A stretch of 64,000 nucleotides of DNA from Vulcanimicrobiota bacterium (lineage in GTDB: Bacteria; Vulcanimicrobiota; Xenobia; Xenobiales; JADMJV01). Below, piece by piece: positions 43,658-52,104 of this stretch (its first letter is position 1; the number at the start of each line of letters is the position of its first letter). The translations under genes and the position numbers were made by a program. The notes below the pieces were generated by a model. It did no database searches. It saw only the letters and a program-made list of their open reading frames with translations, and had not been told where the DNA came from. The stretch spans positions 68,826 to 132,825 of the forward strand of contig JAHBVR010000024.1 of NCBI GenBank assembly GCA_019637395.1, written 5' to 3'.

Positions 43658-44391
43658 CTCCACTGCTGGAACTTTTGCAACTGGGTAAAGTGCACGAAGC
43701 CCGCCAACAGGCTTCGGCTCGCCTGCTCATCCAACCCAACGATCCCGAAGCCCTGCTGGCCCTGGCCCGCATTGCCGCCGCCAACGCCGACGTGGAAGGG
43801 GCCGACAAACTCCTGCAACGCGCCGAGGCGGCTGGACAGACGGCCGAGACCCGTTTGACCCGGGCCTGCCTGGACGCCGCTCGCCAGGACCATTCGCGGG
43901 CCGTCGAAGGCTTTCGCAAGATCCTGGCCGAGCAGCCGGAGCGGGCCGACGCGCTCTTTGGCCTGGCCTCGGCGCTGGTGTACCAGGAACAGTACGCCGA
44001 AGCGCTACCGTTTCTGGAAAAACTCACCGCCCTGGCGCCCGAAGAAGCCCGTTACCATTACCACCTGGGCCGCAATTACCTGGAGCTGCAGCGTCTCGAC
44101 GAAGCCGTCGACAGTCTGTCGCGCGCTCTCACCGAGGATCCCCACCACGTGGATAGCTTTCTGATCTTGAGTCGCACGCTGCATCGCGCCGGTCAGCCCC
44201 AGGATGCTCAGGAGCTGCTGGAAATGGGAGTCAAGCTGATGCCCCAGCAGGCCCATCTGCAGAACGAACTGAGTAACCTGCGGCTGCAGCGCGGCGATGT
44301 GACCTCGCTGCCGCACCGCTCCAAAGCCGCCGGCCTGGCCCGGGTGCGTTCCAAATTGCAGGCCGCCTTGGAGTTGGTTAACGGGAACTGA
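43654..44391 (+). CDS. TPR protein ending the STM401x-type operon
   Basis: A 245-residue protein of about six TPR units (for example YAEALPFLEKLTALAPEEARYHYHLGRNYLE). There is no signal peptide. ATG 43654 overlaps the STM4011-type stop by four bases, so it belongs to the same transcript. The Salmonella cluster is not known to carry this gene, so it may be a lineage-specific adaptor or simply attached. Its end overlaps the convergent LolA-like gene by 14 bases. Confidence 0.82.
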   Translation: MTPLLELLQLGKVHEARQQASARLLIQPNDPEALLALARIAAANADVEGADKLLQRAEAAGQTAETRLTRACLDAARQDHSRAVEGFRKILAEQPERADALFGLASALVYQEQYAEALPFLEKLTALAPEEARYHYHLGRNYLELQRLDEAVDSLSRALTEDPHHVDSFLILSRTLHRAGQPQDAQELLEMGVKLMPQQAHLQNELSNLRLQRGDVTSLPHRSKAAGLARVRSKLQAALELVNGN

Positions 44392-45031
44392 CGCGCTTAT
44401 CCTTGTTGAAAAGCGAATTGGGCAGGTTCTGATTGAAAGAGTAGTGGCTGTATTTGGCTTCGCCGTTGGCGGAAGCGGACATAGAGGGAAAGTCGGCCGT
44501 CACTTTCAAGCTGTCGAAGACGGTGAAGTTACCCACTTTGGTGTACTCTATGTCCAGGGTCAGGTTGCCTTCGTTGCGGTAGCTGGTGGAGGACTGGGCC
44601 ACCGTGTAGTGCTCTTTGTCCACCAGATAATCGATCTGCTTGATGTTGTCGCCGTTCCACTTGGGCACCAGCCGGCAATGAAAGACGGGGCGGCTTTTGT
44701 AGACGGATTCTTCCACCATGGTCGAGTCGAATCGCTCCATCTGCGGAAAGTTGAAGCCGAAAATAGCCGGGTACTTGCGGATTTCTTTCGGACCGCCGCT
44801 TAACTCGATCTTGTGCTTGTCGGCCTGTTTAAAGTAATAGGTTCCCTGCAACTTGGGTTTGTAGTGAATGGGTCCCATATCGGCCTGCATCTCGATGTCG
44901 AGCTGGGCCTTGAAATCCTGAAGACCGGGATTGAGAGCGCGGGCCCGCGAGAAGATTCTCTCGGTTTGTTCATCCGCGCCGGCCGCCGTGGCCAGAGCCA
45001 GCAGCAGAGCCATTCCTAAATACCGTTTCAT
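44378..45031 (-). CDS. LolA-like periplasmic protein
   Basis: A 217-residue protein with a signal peptide (MKRYLGMALLLALATAAGA). The mature part fits a LolA/LolB-type half-barrel: AQLDIEMQADM, then LQGTYYFKQADKHKIEL, then FGFNFPQME, ending with TLDIEYTKVGNFTVFDSLKV. Such proteins carry lipids or lipoproteins across the periplasm or act in related envelope tasks. AGGAGG lies 11 bases before the ATG. This fold assignment is from pattern only; DUF1571-like or other lipoprotein-sorting relatives are possible. Confidence 0.65.
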   Translation of the reverse strand: MKRYLGMALLLALATAAGADEQTERIFSRARALNPGLQDFKAQLDIEMQADMGPIHYKPKLQGTYYFKQADKHKIELSGGPKEIRKYPAIFGFNFPQMERFDSTMVEESVYKSRPVFHCRLVPKWNGDNIKQIDYLVDKEHYTVAQSSTSYRNEGNLTLDIEYTKVGNFTVFDSLKVTADFPSMSASANGEAKYSHYSFNQNLPNSLFNKDKRVSSR

Positions 45032-45099
45032 CTAAAGCAAAGCCTCCTGGGACAACCTAGCGTAAAGGTTGCTTCTCGGCATGACAATTTCTGACAAAC

Positions 45100-45843
45100 C
45101 TACCACAAGCCTTTCTCGCGTAGATGATCGATGACCATCTGGCGGGCCGTCCAACCGCCCGGCCCCTGGCATTTACCCTGAAAATCCAATACCACCACAT
45201 ATTCCCCTTGGGGACACTGCAAGATGCCCACATAGCGCCCCAGGTCGGTGCTTTCCCAGGTGCCGCTGCCGGTCTTGCCGGAAAGCCTGGATTGGCCGGA
45301 GGTCTGCACCACCAGAATTTGTTTGGTCAGCTTTTGGGCTTGCTGGGAAACGGGCAGCTTTTCCCGCCACAAGTCGCTCATAAAGCGGGCCTGCTCGCGG
45401 CTGTCGATGAGCAGGCTGCTGGTCAACCAGGCCCGGGTGAGCCCGCCGGAAAAGTCCTGATTGCCGTAGGCGAATTTGGCCAGATAGGCTTTGACTCGTT
45501 TCATCCCCAGTTCTTGAGTAAGCACCTGGGTAACCCAGACCACCGAGCGCTCCATCCAGCTGGCCGCGGTCTGGTCCTGATTGACCTCGGGCCGTGAGTC
45601 TTTGACGCCGTTCCAGCGGAAGACCCGGTCCATGGTCAGGACCTTGGCATCGAAGCTCATCACCGCCGCCGCTACCTTGAAAGTGGAGCAAGGCGGCAGG
45701 CGCTGGTTGAGGCCGGCCTGCTCCACTACCCGGTTATCCTTGAGATCGATGAGCAGAAAGCAGCCCTTGCGCCCGCCCAGCACATCGGCGCTGGCCACAC
45801 CCCAGAGTAGTAGAAAGATGGTGAGGATGGTCTTGAAAAACAT
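45100..45843 (-). CDS. Class D beta-lactamase (OXA-like)
   Basis: A 247-residue serine hydrolase with a signal peptide. All class D landmarks are present: STFK (Ser53 nucleophile, Lys56 for carbamylation), Ser100-Val-Val, YGN (Tyr126-Asn128), Trp139 in AWLTSS, and KTGSG (Lys190-Gly192). These favour a real beta-lactamase over BlaR-type sensors, which are fused to membrane domains. It should open penicillin-type rings in the periplasm. No mobile element flanks it, so it looks chromosomal and intrinsic. Activity and spectrum cannot be told from sequence. Confidence 0.92.
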   Translation of the reverse strand: MFFKTILTIFLLLWGVASADVLGGRKGCFLLIDLKDNRVVEQAGLNQRLPPCSTFKVAAAVMSFDAKVLTMDRVFRWNGVKDSRPEVNQDQTAASWMERSVVWVTQVLTQELGMKRVKAYLAKFAYGNQDFSGGLTRAWLTSSLLIDSREQARFMSDLWREKLPVSQQAQKLTKQILVVQTSGQSRLSGKTGSGTWESTDLGRYVGILQCPQGEYVVVLDFQGKCQGPGGWTARQMVIDHLREKGLW

Positions 45844-45956
45844 CCGGCCCGGTTCGGGCAGGACCTCAAACCTTCCCGCAGGTTATTGAAGTCCCATCTC
45901 ACTCTGGCGCGGCCGGGTTAGTCTAAGTTCACACCCACACCAGGATTGGATGGACG

Positions 45957-46304
45957 ATGATCATGAAGAATGCACTCAAACCTTTGATGCTGGCCACGCT
46001 GATGGCCCTGCCGCTGGTGACCTCCGCCTACGCCAGCCGGGTCGACGATTTGCTGGCCCGCCGCCAGGAGCTGCGCCGGGAACTGGCCGAGCACGAGCGC
46101 GAGTACAAACAGGCGGTGGCCGACAAGGATTTCGACCGCGCTCGCGACGCCTTGCGCGACGTGCGCGACAGCGAGCGGGAATTGACCCTGAACGGCGTCG
46201 AGCTGAAGGGCTATAAGTCCGACCGCGACGACATCTCCAAGGCCTATTTGCTGCGCTGGGACAAAGAGCCCGGTCTGCCGGTCCAGAATCTGGACAGCAA
46301 GTAA
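45957..46304 (+). CDS. Small secreted helical protein
   Basis: A 115-residue protein with a signal peptide (MKNALKPLMLATLMALPLVTSAYA). The mature ~90 residues are highly charged and helical (RRQELRRELAEHEREYKQ), probably a short coiled coil. ATG 45957 and ATG 45963 are both possible starts. A terminator follows. No family was recognised. Confidence 0.65.
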   Translation: MIMKNALKPLMLATLMALPLVTSAYASRVDDLLARRQELRRELAEHEREYKQAVADKDFDRARDALRDVRDSERELTLNGVELKGYKSDRDDISKAYLLRWDKEPGLPVQNLDSK

Positions 46305-46305
46305 A

Positions 46306-47265
46306 TCAGAAGCCGCCCGAAGGGGCGGCTTTTGCATGGATCTGAGTGGGCTTGACCCAGGTGTCCCGGTCGTTTTCATAGTTGCCCAGCCAATGGACCA
46401 GCACGCCCTTGGGGCCGCGTTCCACCACCCGGGCCGGCCAGATGCTGCCTTCCGCTTTGACCCGCACCAATTCGCCCTCGCCGGCGCGGTTGACCCTGTT
46501 GGCTTTGATGAATTCGGTCTTGCCGCGAAATTGGGCGGAAAACTGGGTGCGGGCCTTCTGCTGGTCGACGAACTGCATTTGGCGGCCGAGTTCACTGCCC
46601 ACTTCACTCAGCGACAGCACGCCGTCGTGGTTGCCGTCCAGGTAGCCTTCGCCGTGGAGGGCGTCCAAGAAGCAATCGGAAAAGGTCCAGTTGCCCGTGC
46701 TGCTTTCGCTGGCTTTGGAGGAGGTCAAAGCGGCATAGTCCTTTTTGTGGCCGCCTCGTTTGACCCAATTGGCCAAAGAGCCGGAATGGCAGCAGTCGGC
46801 TACCAGTAAGACGCGCTGGCCGCGGAAAAGCGACTCCAGGTCGCCGGTCAGTTGCTTCTGACTATACAGCGTATCGGCTTCATAACCATCGTAAGGAACC
46901 ATGTAGAAGGCTTTGCCGTCATGGTAGCCGTGACCGGCGTAGTAAAAGATCAAGATATCGCCGGGGCGGGTTCTGGCCAGAGTGGCTTTGACCGTGCTGC
47001 GCACGGCTTTGTAAGTGGCTGCTTTGTCCTGCAGCAGCACCAGGTGCTCGGTGGGCACGCCCAGTTTGCCGAAGGCTTTGACGATCTGGGTATCGCGCCG
47101 ATTCAACTTGGAGAAGGAAGCCCAGGTCTCCCAGGTTCGGCTTGGATCGAAGGGCGCCGCCAATTGCTGGGCGGCGGCCAGGTGGGGGAGCAGCAAGAGT
47201 AGCAGGAGCAAAAAAAGTGGCGCACGTAGCCCCGTTCGCCCTTGGTAGCCAGGTAAACTCCTCAA
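46306..47265 (-). CDS. Secreted metacaspase-like peptidase with EF-hand and Tudor-like tail
   Basis: A 319-residue caspase-fold (C14) peptidase. A hydrophobic leader (LFLLLLLLLLPHLAAA) suggests export. The catalytic His112 is in YYAGHG, and Cys159 in ADCCHSG. A single EF-hand loop (DGNHDGVLSLSE, 210-221) could bind calcium, which activates many metacaspases. Residues ~264-310 (VRVKAEGSIWPARV, VHWLGNYEND) resemble a Tudor/chromo-like barrel. The start is uncertain: TTG 47265 is the first usable codon. Metacaspases cut after Arg or Lys. A role in cell death or stress is an inference. Confidence 0.88.
   Translation of the reverse strand: MRSLPGYQGRTGLRAPLFLLLLLLLLPHLAAAQQLAAPFDPSRTWETWASFSKLNRRDTQIVKAFGKLGVPTEHLVLLQDKAATYKAVRSTVKATLARTRPGDILIFYYAGHGYHDGKAFYMVPYDGYEADTLYSQKQLTGDLESLFRGQRVLLVADCCHSGSLANWVKRGGHKKDYAALTSSKASESSTGNWTFSDCFLDALHGEGYLDGNHDGVLSLSEVGSELGRQMQFVDQQKARTQFSAQFRGKTEFIKANRVNRAGEGELVRVKAEGSIWPARVVERGPKGVLVHWLGNYENDRDTWVKPTQIHAKAAPSGGF
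46310..46331. terminator. Bidirectional hairpin terminator between convergent genes
   Basis: AAGCCGCCC and GGGCGGCTT make a perfect 9-bp stem with loop GAAG, followed by TTTT on the plus strand. It sits between the helical secreted protein and the caspase gene. It overlaps the last codons of the latter, so it may serve both. Confidence 0.75.
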
Positions 47266-47283
47266 AGTCCAGAATTGTCGAGC

Positions 47284-47826
47284 ATGCTGAAACCTGTCGC
47301 CTGGGCCCTGCTCCTATCGCTGGCGGCCTCGGCCAAGCCCACTCCCTATCGTGATGCCACCTGCGAGGTGCATTTTCCGGGCCACTTTGCCACCGGCCAG
47401 CAGGCGGTCAGCTACGTCCGACCGCACCTCCAGATGTACCTGCTCAGCTGGCCGACCTCGCCGAGCCAGGCCACTGCCTGGCTGGCTAATCTCTACCAAC
47501 AAGCCAGGGCGCGGGGGTGCATCACCGCTTTCCTGAGCAAAAATCAGGCCAACGGATTGCAAATCCTGGAGGTCCTGACCGCCTCGGACCGGACCATCAG
47601 TCAGTTTTATCTGCTTTACGGTCGTTGCTACGAATTTCGGGTGTGTATTCACGATGGCAAAAAACATCCGGAAGTCGAGGATTTCTTTAACTCCATTCGT
47701 TTTCGGGAGCGCACCGTCAACCTGCGAGCGGCCATTAACAATTATCCGCGGGTTGCGAGCCGGGCTCCGGTGCCGGTTCAGCCTCGCCTCCCCGCGCCTT
47801 CGCCCGCCAATCCCTATACCTTCTAG
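47284..47826 (+). CDS. Secreted hypothetical protein
   Basis: A 180-residue protein with a signal peptide (MLKPVAWALLLSLAASA). The mature part has CEVHFPGHF, a central helix, and EDFFNSIRFRE, then a Pro-rich tail. The order EVHFPG ... FFNSIRF is similar to the protein at 53502 (VFPAAV ... FFDSIAF), suggesting paralogues. It is divergent from the caspase gene, 18 bases apart. Function is unknown. Confidence 0.7.
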   Translation: MLKPVAWALLLSLAASAKPTPYRDATCEVHFPGHFATGQQAVSYVRPHLQMYLLSWPTSPSQATAWLANLYQQARARGCITAFLSKNQANGLQILEVLTASDRTISQFYLLYGRCYEFRVCIHDGKKHPEVEDFFNSIRFRERTVNLRAAINNYPRVASRAPVPVQPRLPAPSPANPYTF

Positions 47827-47948
47827 TCCATCCCGGCCTGCAAGGATCTTGGTCCCAACCCTTGGGTATGCACTTCACTCCTGCCGGCGCCGCTTCTGGC
47901 GTATTCTTAGCTCAAGGAATTCAAAGAAAGATTGGATGGAATGAAATA

Positions 47949-48119
47949 ATGCTTCGTTTAGCTTTGATGTTTTTTCTTATCGCCATACTGGCCTGGATGT
48001 TCGGTTTCGGCGGTGTGGCCGCGTTCTCGGCCGGAATCGGTAAAACTCTGCTGGGCGTGTTCCTGGTGGTGGCCATTTTGGGGCTGCTATTCTTCGGCGG
48101 CTTGTTCTCCCGAGCTTGA
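47949..48119 (+). CDS. DUF1328-family small membrane protein
   Basis: A 56-residue protein with two hydrophobic helices (ALMFFLIAILAWMFGFGG and LLGVFLVVAILGLLFFGG) joined by a short AAFSAGIGKT turn. This is the exact build of the DUF1328/YtjA family, usually 52-60 residues. The family has no known function; some members respond to stress. GGATGGA lies upstream of the ATG. A strong terminator follows. Confidence 0.88.
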   Translation: MLRLALMFFLIAILAWMFGFGGVAAFSAGIGKTLLGVFLVVAILGLLFFGGLFSRA

Positions 48120-48136
48120 CTTGGTAAATAAACCTT

Positions 48137-48172
48137 AACAGACTCCTGTTTAGCGCAGGGGTCTGTTTTTTA
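48137..48172 (+). terminator. Rho-independent terminator after the DUF1328 gene
   Basis: AACAGACTCCTG and CAGGGGTCTGTT make a 12-bp stem with one wobble pair and a 7-nt loop, followed by TTTTTT. Confidence 0.92.
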
Positions 48173-48188
48173 TGCAGAAGGCTCTAGC

Positions 48189-48596
48189 ATGAAGTGGTTG
48201 CTCGTTTTTTTATTTTTGATCTCGCCGGCTCTGGCCCAATCGACCGATCCCGATAAACCGACTCCCCTCACCAGTAGCGTCACCGGCACCAGTTCCGGCG
48301 GCTTAAGCGACGAGAAAACTTACTATTACGCCTTCATGGTCAACAAGGGAACACTGACTCTGACGTTGGATGTCACTCCTCTAGATAAATCGGATGGGGG
48401 AGGGATTGTCCAGTGGACCCTGCTCGATAGCAAATTCGCTAAACTGAAATACGACAATCTGGCCGCCCAGGGCACGCCGCAGAGGCAAGTCAAGGACCTT
48501 CCCGTGACGATTAAGCGGCGAATCATCTTGAAGCTGACCGTCTCGGGCAATATCGACTACAAATTGCAGACCGGCGGCAGCGCGGTCAAACTCTGA
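48189..48596 (+). CDS. Small secreted protein, beta-sandwich-like
   Basis: A 135-residue protein with a signal peptide (MKWLLVFLFLISPALAQ). The mature part has alternating beta-strand sequence (GTLTLTLDVTP, RIILKLTVSGNIDYKL), as in bacterial pre-peptidase-type or jelly-roll domains. It sits five bases before the cardiolipin synthase gene and may be cotranscribed. Function is unknown. Confidence 0.65.
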   Translation: MKWLLVFLFLISPALAQSTDPDKPTPLTSSVTGTSSGGLSDEKTYYYAFMVNKGTLTLTLDVTPLDKSDGGGIVQWTLLDSKFAKLKYDNLAAQGTPQRQVKDLPVTIKRRIILKLTVSGNIDYKLQTGGSAVKL

Positions 48597-48600
48597 AATC

Positions 48601-50055
48601 ATGATATACGCCGCTCCTCCCAGCCAGTGGCTGATGTGGTGGGCCGTGCTGGCCACCGTTTTCCATACTATTGGCATCCTCTCGGCTTTGCATGCCGTGT
48701 TGAAGTGCCGCACCTCGGAGGGGGCCATCGCCTGGGGCCTGTCGCTGCTGTTTTTCCCCTACCTGGCCCTGCCCGCCTATTGGGCTTTCGGTAAGGACAA
48801 GTTCACCGGCTACGTGCAGCGCTTTAAGCGCCACCAACAGGCACGCCGCAATGAATGGCTCGAGCAGGTGCGCGAAGCCGGACCCAGGGCCAAACCGCTT
48901 AGCCCCGACCTGGACCAGGCCCGCGTCGGTTTTGAGCATCTGGCGGACTTTCCGCTGACCCACGGCAATCGAGTGGATCTGTTGATCGACGGAGAGCAAG
49001 CCTACCAGGAAATGTTCCAGGCCATCGGCCAGGCGAAAAGTTATGTGCTGGCCGAATACTTCATCATTCAGAATGACGGAGTGGGCAATCAGTTTCGTGA
49101 GGCCCTGATGGAGCGCGCCCGAGCCGGGGTCAAGGTTTACCTGGTCTACGATGAGTTTGGCTGTTTGGGAGTCGGTCGCGCCTTCTTTGAAGAGATGCGG
49201 GAAGCCGGCGTGGAAGTGGTGGCCTTCGCCCCCGGGGGTTGGACCAAGGGCCGCCTCCAGATCAACTTCCGCAATCACCGCAAGATTCTGGTGGTGGACG
49301 GGCAACTGGCCCACGTGGGGGGTATCAATATCGGCGACGATGCTTTGGGACTCAACAAATTCTACGGTCTTTGGCGCGATACCAACGTCAGTCTCACCGG
49401 TCCGGCCGTCCAGGGCGTCCAGGCGGTCTTCTGCAGAGACTATTATTGGGCTTCGGGCGGCAAATCCATTCCGGAGATCGACTGGGTCCCGAATCCCGAT
49501 CACGACGGCCCGGATTCGGCTGTCTATGTGGCCGCCGGTCCGGCCGACCAGACCGACACCGGCACGGGCGTCTTTCTCAATTCGATCTATACCGCCCGCC
49601 GCCGTATCTGGCTGGCCACTCCCTACTTTTTGCCAACCGCCCCCGTGCTCTCGGCCCTGCAAACGGCCGTACTGCGCGGGGTGGAAGTCAAGATCATCAT
49701 TCCTTTCAAGCGCGATATTTTGTTGGCTTACCTGGCCGCCTTCGTCTACTTGCCCGAAGCGTTGCGTTGCGGCATCGAGATTCACCGGTTCAAAGCGGGC
49801 TACACCCATCAGAAGGTCATGCTCATCGACGACGAGTTGAGCTGGGTGGGCAGTTCCAACATGGACGCTCGCTCCATGGATTTGAACTTTGAGGGCAATC
49901 TGGTGGTTTTTGGCGCGCGTTTCGCCAGCACGGTAGAGAGGATGCTCAAGCTGGATCTGGAGCGTTGTGAGAGAATGAAGGCCGAGGACTGTCCGAAGGG
50001 CCTGTTCTTCCGGTTTGCCGTGCGCTTTGCCCGGCTTTTCGAGAATATCTTGTAA
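48601..50055 (+). CDS. cls: Cardiolipin synthase (phospholipase D superfamily)
   Basis: Joins phosphatidyl groups to form cardiolipin in the inner membrane. It has 484 residues, the typical length. Two N-terminal membrane helices are followed by two HKD motifs: His226-Lys228-Asp233 and His403-Lys405-Asp410, with GGINIGDD and GSSNMDARSM after them. It is coupled to the PPDK-like gene by a TAATG overlap, an unusual pairing. Confidence 0.94.
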   Translation: MIYAAPPSQWLMWWAVLATVFHTIGILSALHAVLKCRTSEGAIAWGLSLLFFPYLALPAYWAFGKDKFTGYVQRFKRHQQARRNEWLEQVREAGPRAKPLSPDLDQARVGFEHLADFPLTHGNRVDLLIDGEQAYQEMFQAIGQAKSYVLAEYFIIQNDGVGNQFREALMERARAGVKVYLVYDEFGCLGVGRAFFEEMREAGVEVVAFAPGGWTKGRLQINFRNHRKILVVDGQLAHVGGINIGDDALGLNKFYGLWRDTNVSLTGPAVQGVQAVFCRDYYWASGGKSIPEIDWVPNPDHDGPDSAVYVAAGPADQTDTGTGVFLNSIYTARRRIWLATPYFLPTAPVLSALQTAVLRGVEVKIIIPFKRDILLAYLAAFVYLPEALRCGIEIHRFKAGYTHQKVMLIDDELSWVGSSNMDARSMDLNFEGNLVVFGARFASTVERMLKLDLERCERMKAEDCPKGLFFRFAVRFARLFENIL

Positions 50056-51821
50056 TGCCGCAAGCCTGGGGGCGCTATTTCTCACGCCATCCGGAAACCG
50101 GCTGGAAGCGAGCCTCGGCTGAAGTCTTTACCCATGAAATTCCGGTTCGGCAGCCTTTGCTGGCCTTACAGCAGGCCGTCCCCGAGGCCGCCTCACAGTT
50201 GCAGCAGTTGGCGCTGCAAGAGGAAGCGCGGCAGCGCGACGCCGTGGTGCTCGATTTCACCGTCGAGGAGGGAACTGTGCGCGTGTTGGAGGTCCGTGGG
50301 CTGGAACGGACGCCCCAGGCCGCCTGTAAGATCGCCGTGGCTCTGGTGCAGGAAGGCCTGCTCGGGCGGGAGCAGGCTCTCTTGCGGATCGATCCGCAGG
50401 ACTTGCGTGAAATGTTGCTGGGTTCCGTGGACGGTTCCGGCGAACTCCTCTGTCAGGGGGAGTCCATGGTGGGAGGGGTGGCCACGGGACGAATCGTAAC
50501 TTCTCTGGACAGTGCGAGTCAGTGGCGCGAGCCGGTGATTTTGCTCTGCGATCAACTAACCTACGCGCAGCGTGACGCGCTCGACCTGGTCAGTGGCCTG
50601 ATTGTGCGCTCCGGACCGGCGCTGGCGGCCCGTCACTACGAGCGGCCCTGCATCCGGTTACAGGAGTGCGAGTTGAGTGAGGGTCAGCCGGTGACGCTGG
50701 ACGCCGGCAGTGGCCGGGTTTTCGCCGGAGAGCTGCCGCTTTTGGCCGGGGAGCTGAGCGGGGATGCCCGCACCCTGCTGGAATGGGCGGATGAGCTGCG
50801 CGGTCTGGAAATCCGAGCCAACGTGGCTTCTTTGGAGGAGGCTCGGCAAGCTCCTTATTTCGGCGCTCAGGGAGTGGGGTTGTGCCGGATCGAGTCGCTT
50901 TTTCAGGCGCCCCACCGGCTGCCGCTTTTCCAACAGGTGTTACGCCAAATCTGTTACGAGAAACGGGCAACTTCGCCGGAATATGAACAGATCACCCGCG
51001 AGCTTTCCGAGGAAATCGCCGGGCTGCTGGAAGCAACCTCCGGCCCTTTCAATCTCCGCCTGCTGGACGCTCCTCTGTCTCAGATGCTGGGCTATTGGCG
51101 CGCTTCGGGAGAGCTGCCGGAGGGATACTTTGCCGGCGAGCTGTCCGCCTGGCTGCACGAACTCAATCCGATGCAAGGATTGCGCTGCGGTCGTTTAAGC
51201 CTGCTTTACCCGAAGCTTATGGAGATCCAGTTGCGGGCTGCCGTGCGCGCCCGGGCGGGTCGCGAGCTGCGACTTCAGGTGATGCTGCCGGGGGTCTGCG
51301 ACGCGCAGGAACTGCGTCTTTTTCGCCAGTGTCTGGAGCAGGTGGCGGCCGAGGAAGACTGCCAATTGCCGGAGATTGGCTCGATGCTGGAGATCCCGCG
51401 CGCCTGCCTGCTGGCCGACCAGTTGGGTGAGGTGGCTGACTTTCTCTCTTTTGGAACCGGCGATCTGACCGAAGCCACCTGTGGAATCTCACGCTACGAT
51501 TCGCCTCTGAGTTTTTTGCCCGGCTACCTGGAAGCATCGGTCTTCGCCCGCGATCCTTTTGAGGCCATCGACCAGGACGGAGTAGGAGCCTTGATGCGCC
51601 TGGCTTGCGAACGGGTCCATGCAAAATGCCCATCCGTGGAGATGGGCACTTGTGGCGCTCAGGCAGTGGACCCCCAGAGTCTGGAATTTTGCATCCAACT
51701 GGGACTGAAGTATGTGAGCGTGCCGGTGCACCACCTGCCGGTAGCGCGCCTGGCGGCCGCTCAAGCGGAGCTTAGACCAGGTAGCCCCCGCCTCCGGCTC
51801 CCGCGCCTCCGTAGAAGTTGA
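50055..51821 (+). CDS. Truncated, degenerate pyruvate phosphate dikinase-like protein
   Basis: A 588-residue homologue of the central and C-terminal parts of PPDK. VVLDFTVEEGTVRVLEVRGLERT matches the end of the PPDK ATP-grasp domain, so about 300 N-terminal residues with the ATP loop are missing. The swivelling domain keeps ASQWREPVILL, but the TSHAA phospho-histidine motif is replaced by VRSGPALAA. In the PEP domain GVGLCRIESLF, NPMQGLR, and FGTGDLTE are kept, and Cys533 lies in GTCGAQ (normally GICGEH). It is probably not an active dikinase. A regulatory or altered PEP-binding role is inferred. Confidence 0.85.
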   Translation: MPQAWGRYFSRHPETGWKRASAEVFTHEIPVRQPLLALQQAVPEAASQLQQLALQEEARQRDAVVLDFTVEEGTVRVLEVRGLERTPQAACKIAVALVQEGLLGREQALLRIDPQDLREMLLGSVDGSGELLCQGESMVGGVATGRIVTSLDSASQWREPVILLCDQLTYAQRDALDLVSGLIVRSGPALAARHYERPCIRLQECELSEGQPVTLDAGSGRVFAGELPLLAGELSGDARTLLEWADELRGLEIRANVASLEEARQAPYFGAQGVGLCRIESLFQAPHRLPLFQQVLRQICYEKRATSPEYEQITRELSEEIAGLLEATSGPFNLRLLDAPLSQMLGYWRASGELPEGYFAGELSAWLHELNPMQGLRCGRLSLLYPKLMEIQLRAAVRARAGRELRLQVMLPGVCDAQELRLFRQCLEQVAAEEDCQLPEIGSMLEIPRACLLADQLGEVADFLSFGTGDLTEATCGISRYDSPLSFLPGYLEASVFARDPFEAIDQDGVGALMRLACERVHAKCPSVEMGTCGAQAVDPQSLEFCIQLGLKYVSVPVHHLPVARLAAAQAELRPGSPRLRLPRLRRS

Positions 51822-52029
51822 ATGGGCTGGGCTGCTGCGGGCCATAGGCGCCGGCACCGCCGAAAGGATTGTAGGGCTGCTGGTAGCCGCCGCCTCCCTG
51901 GAACTGGCTGAGCATCACCTGCATCAGTTGAGCGATGATCTGCATGATGGCCTGCATTGGATTGAAGCCACCGGGGCCCGGCAGGGGCCGCGGTTGCGGC
52001 GGCGTGGTTGGAAATCTTGCTAAAGCCAT
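51772..52029 (-). CDS. Small Gly/Pro/Gln-rich protein
   Basis: An 85-residue protein. A Pro-rich start is followed by a Met/Gln/Ile amphipathic helix (MQAIMQIIAQLMQVMLSQF) and a Gly/Tyr/Pro-rich tail (GGGGYQQPYNPFGGAG). GGGGAGGA lies seven bases before the ATG. Its 3' end overlaps the opposite-strand PPDK-like gene by 50 bases. It resembles the low-complexity proteins at 9320, 31713 and 63185 in style. Function is unknown. Confidence 0.65.
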   Translation of the reverse strand: MALARFPTTPPQPRPLPGPGGFNPMQAIMQIIAQLMQVMLSQFQGGGGYQQPYNPFGGAGAYGPQQPSPFNFYGGAGAGGGGYLV

Positions 52030-52104
52030 ATTGGATCCTCCCCAGAATCTGTATCTATTGGACCAGTATAAGTAGCGTATGTTTCCAAATCGTAAAGTGG
52101 ACGA

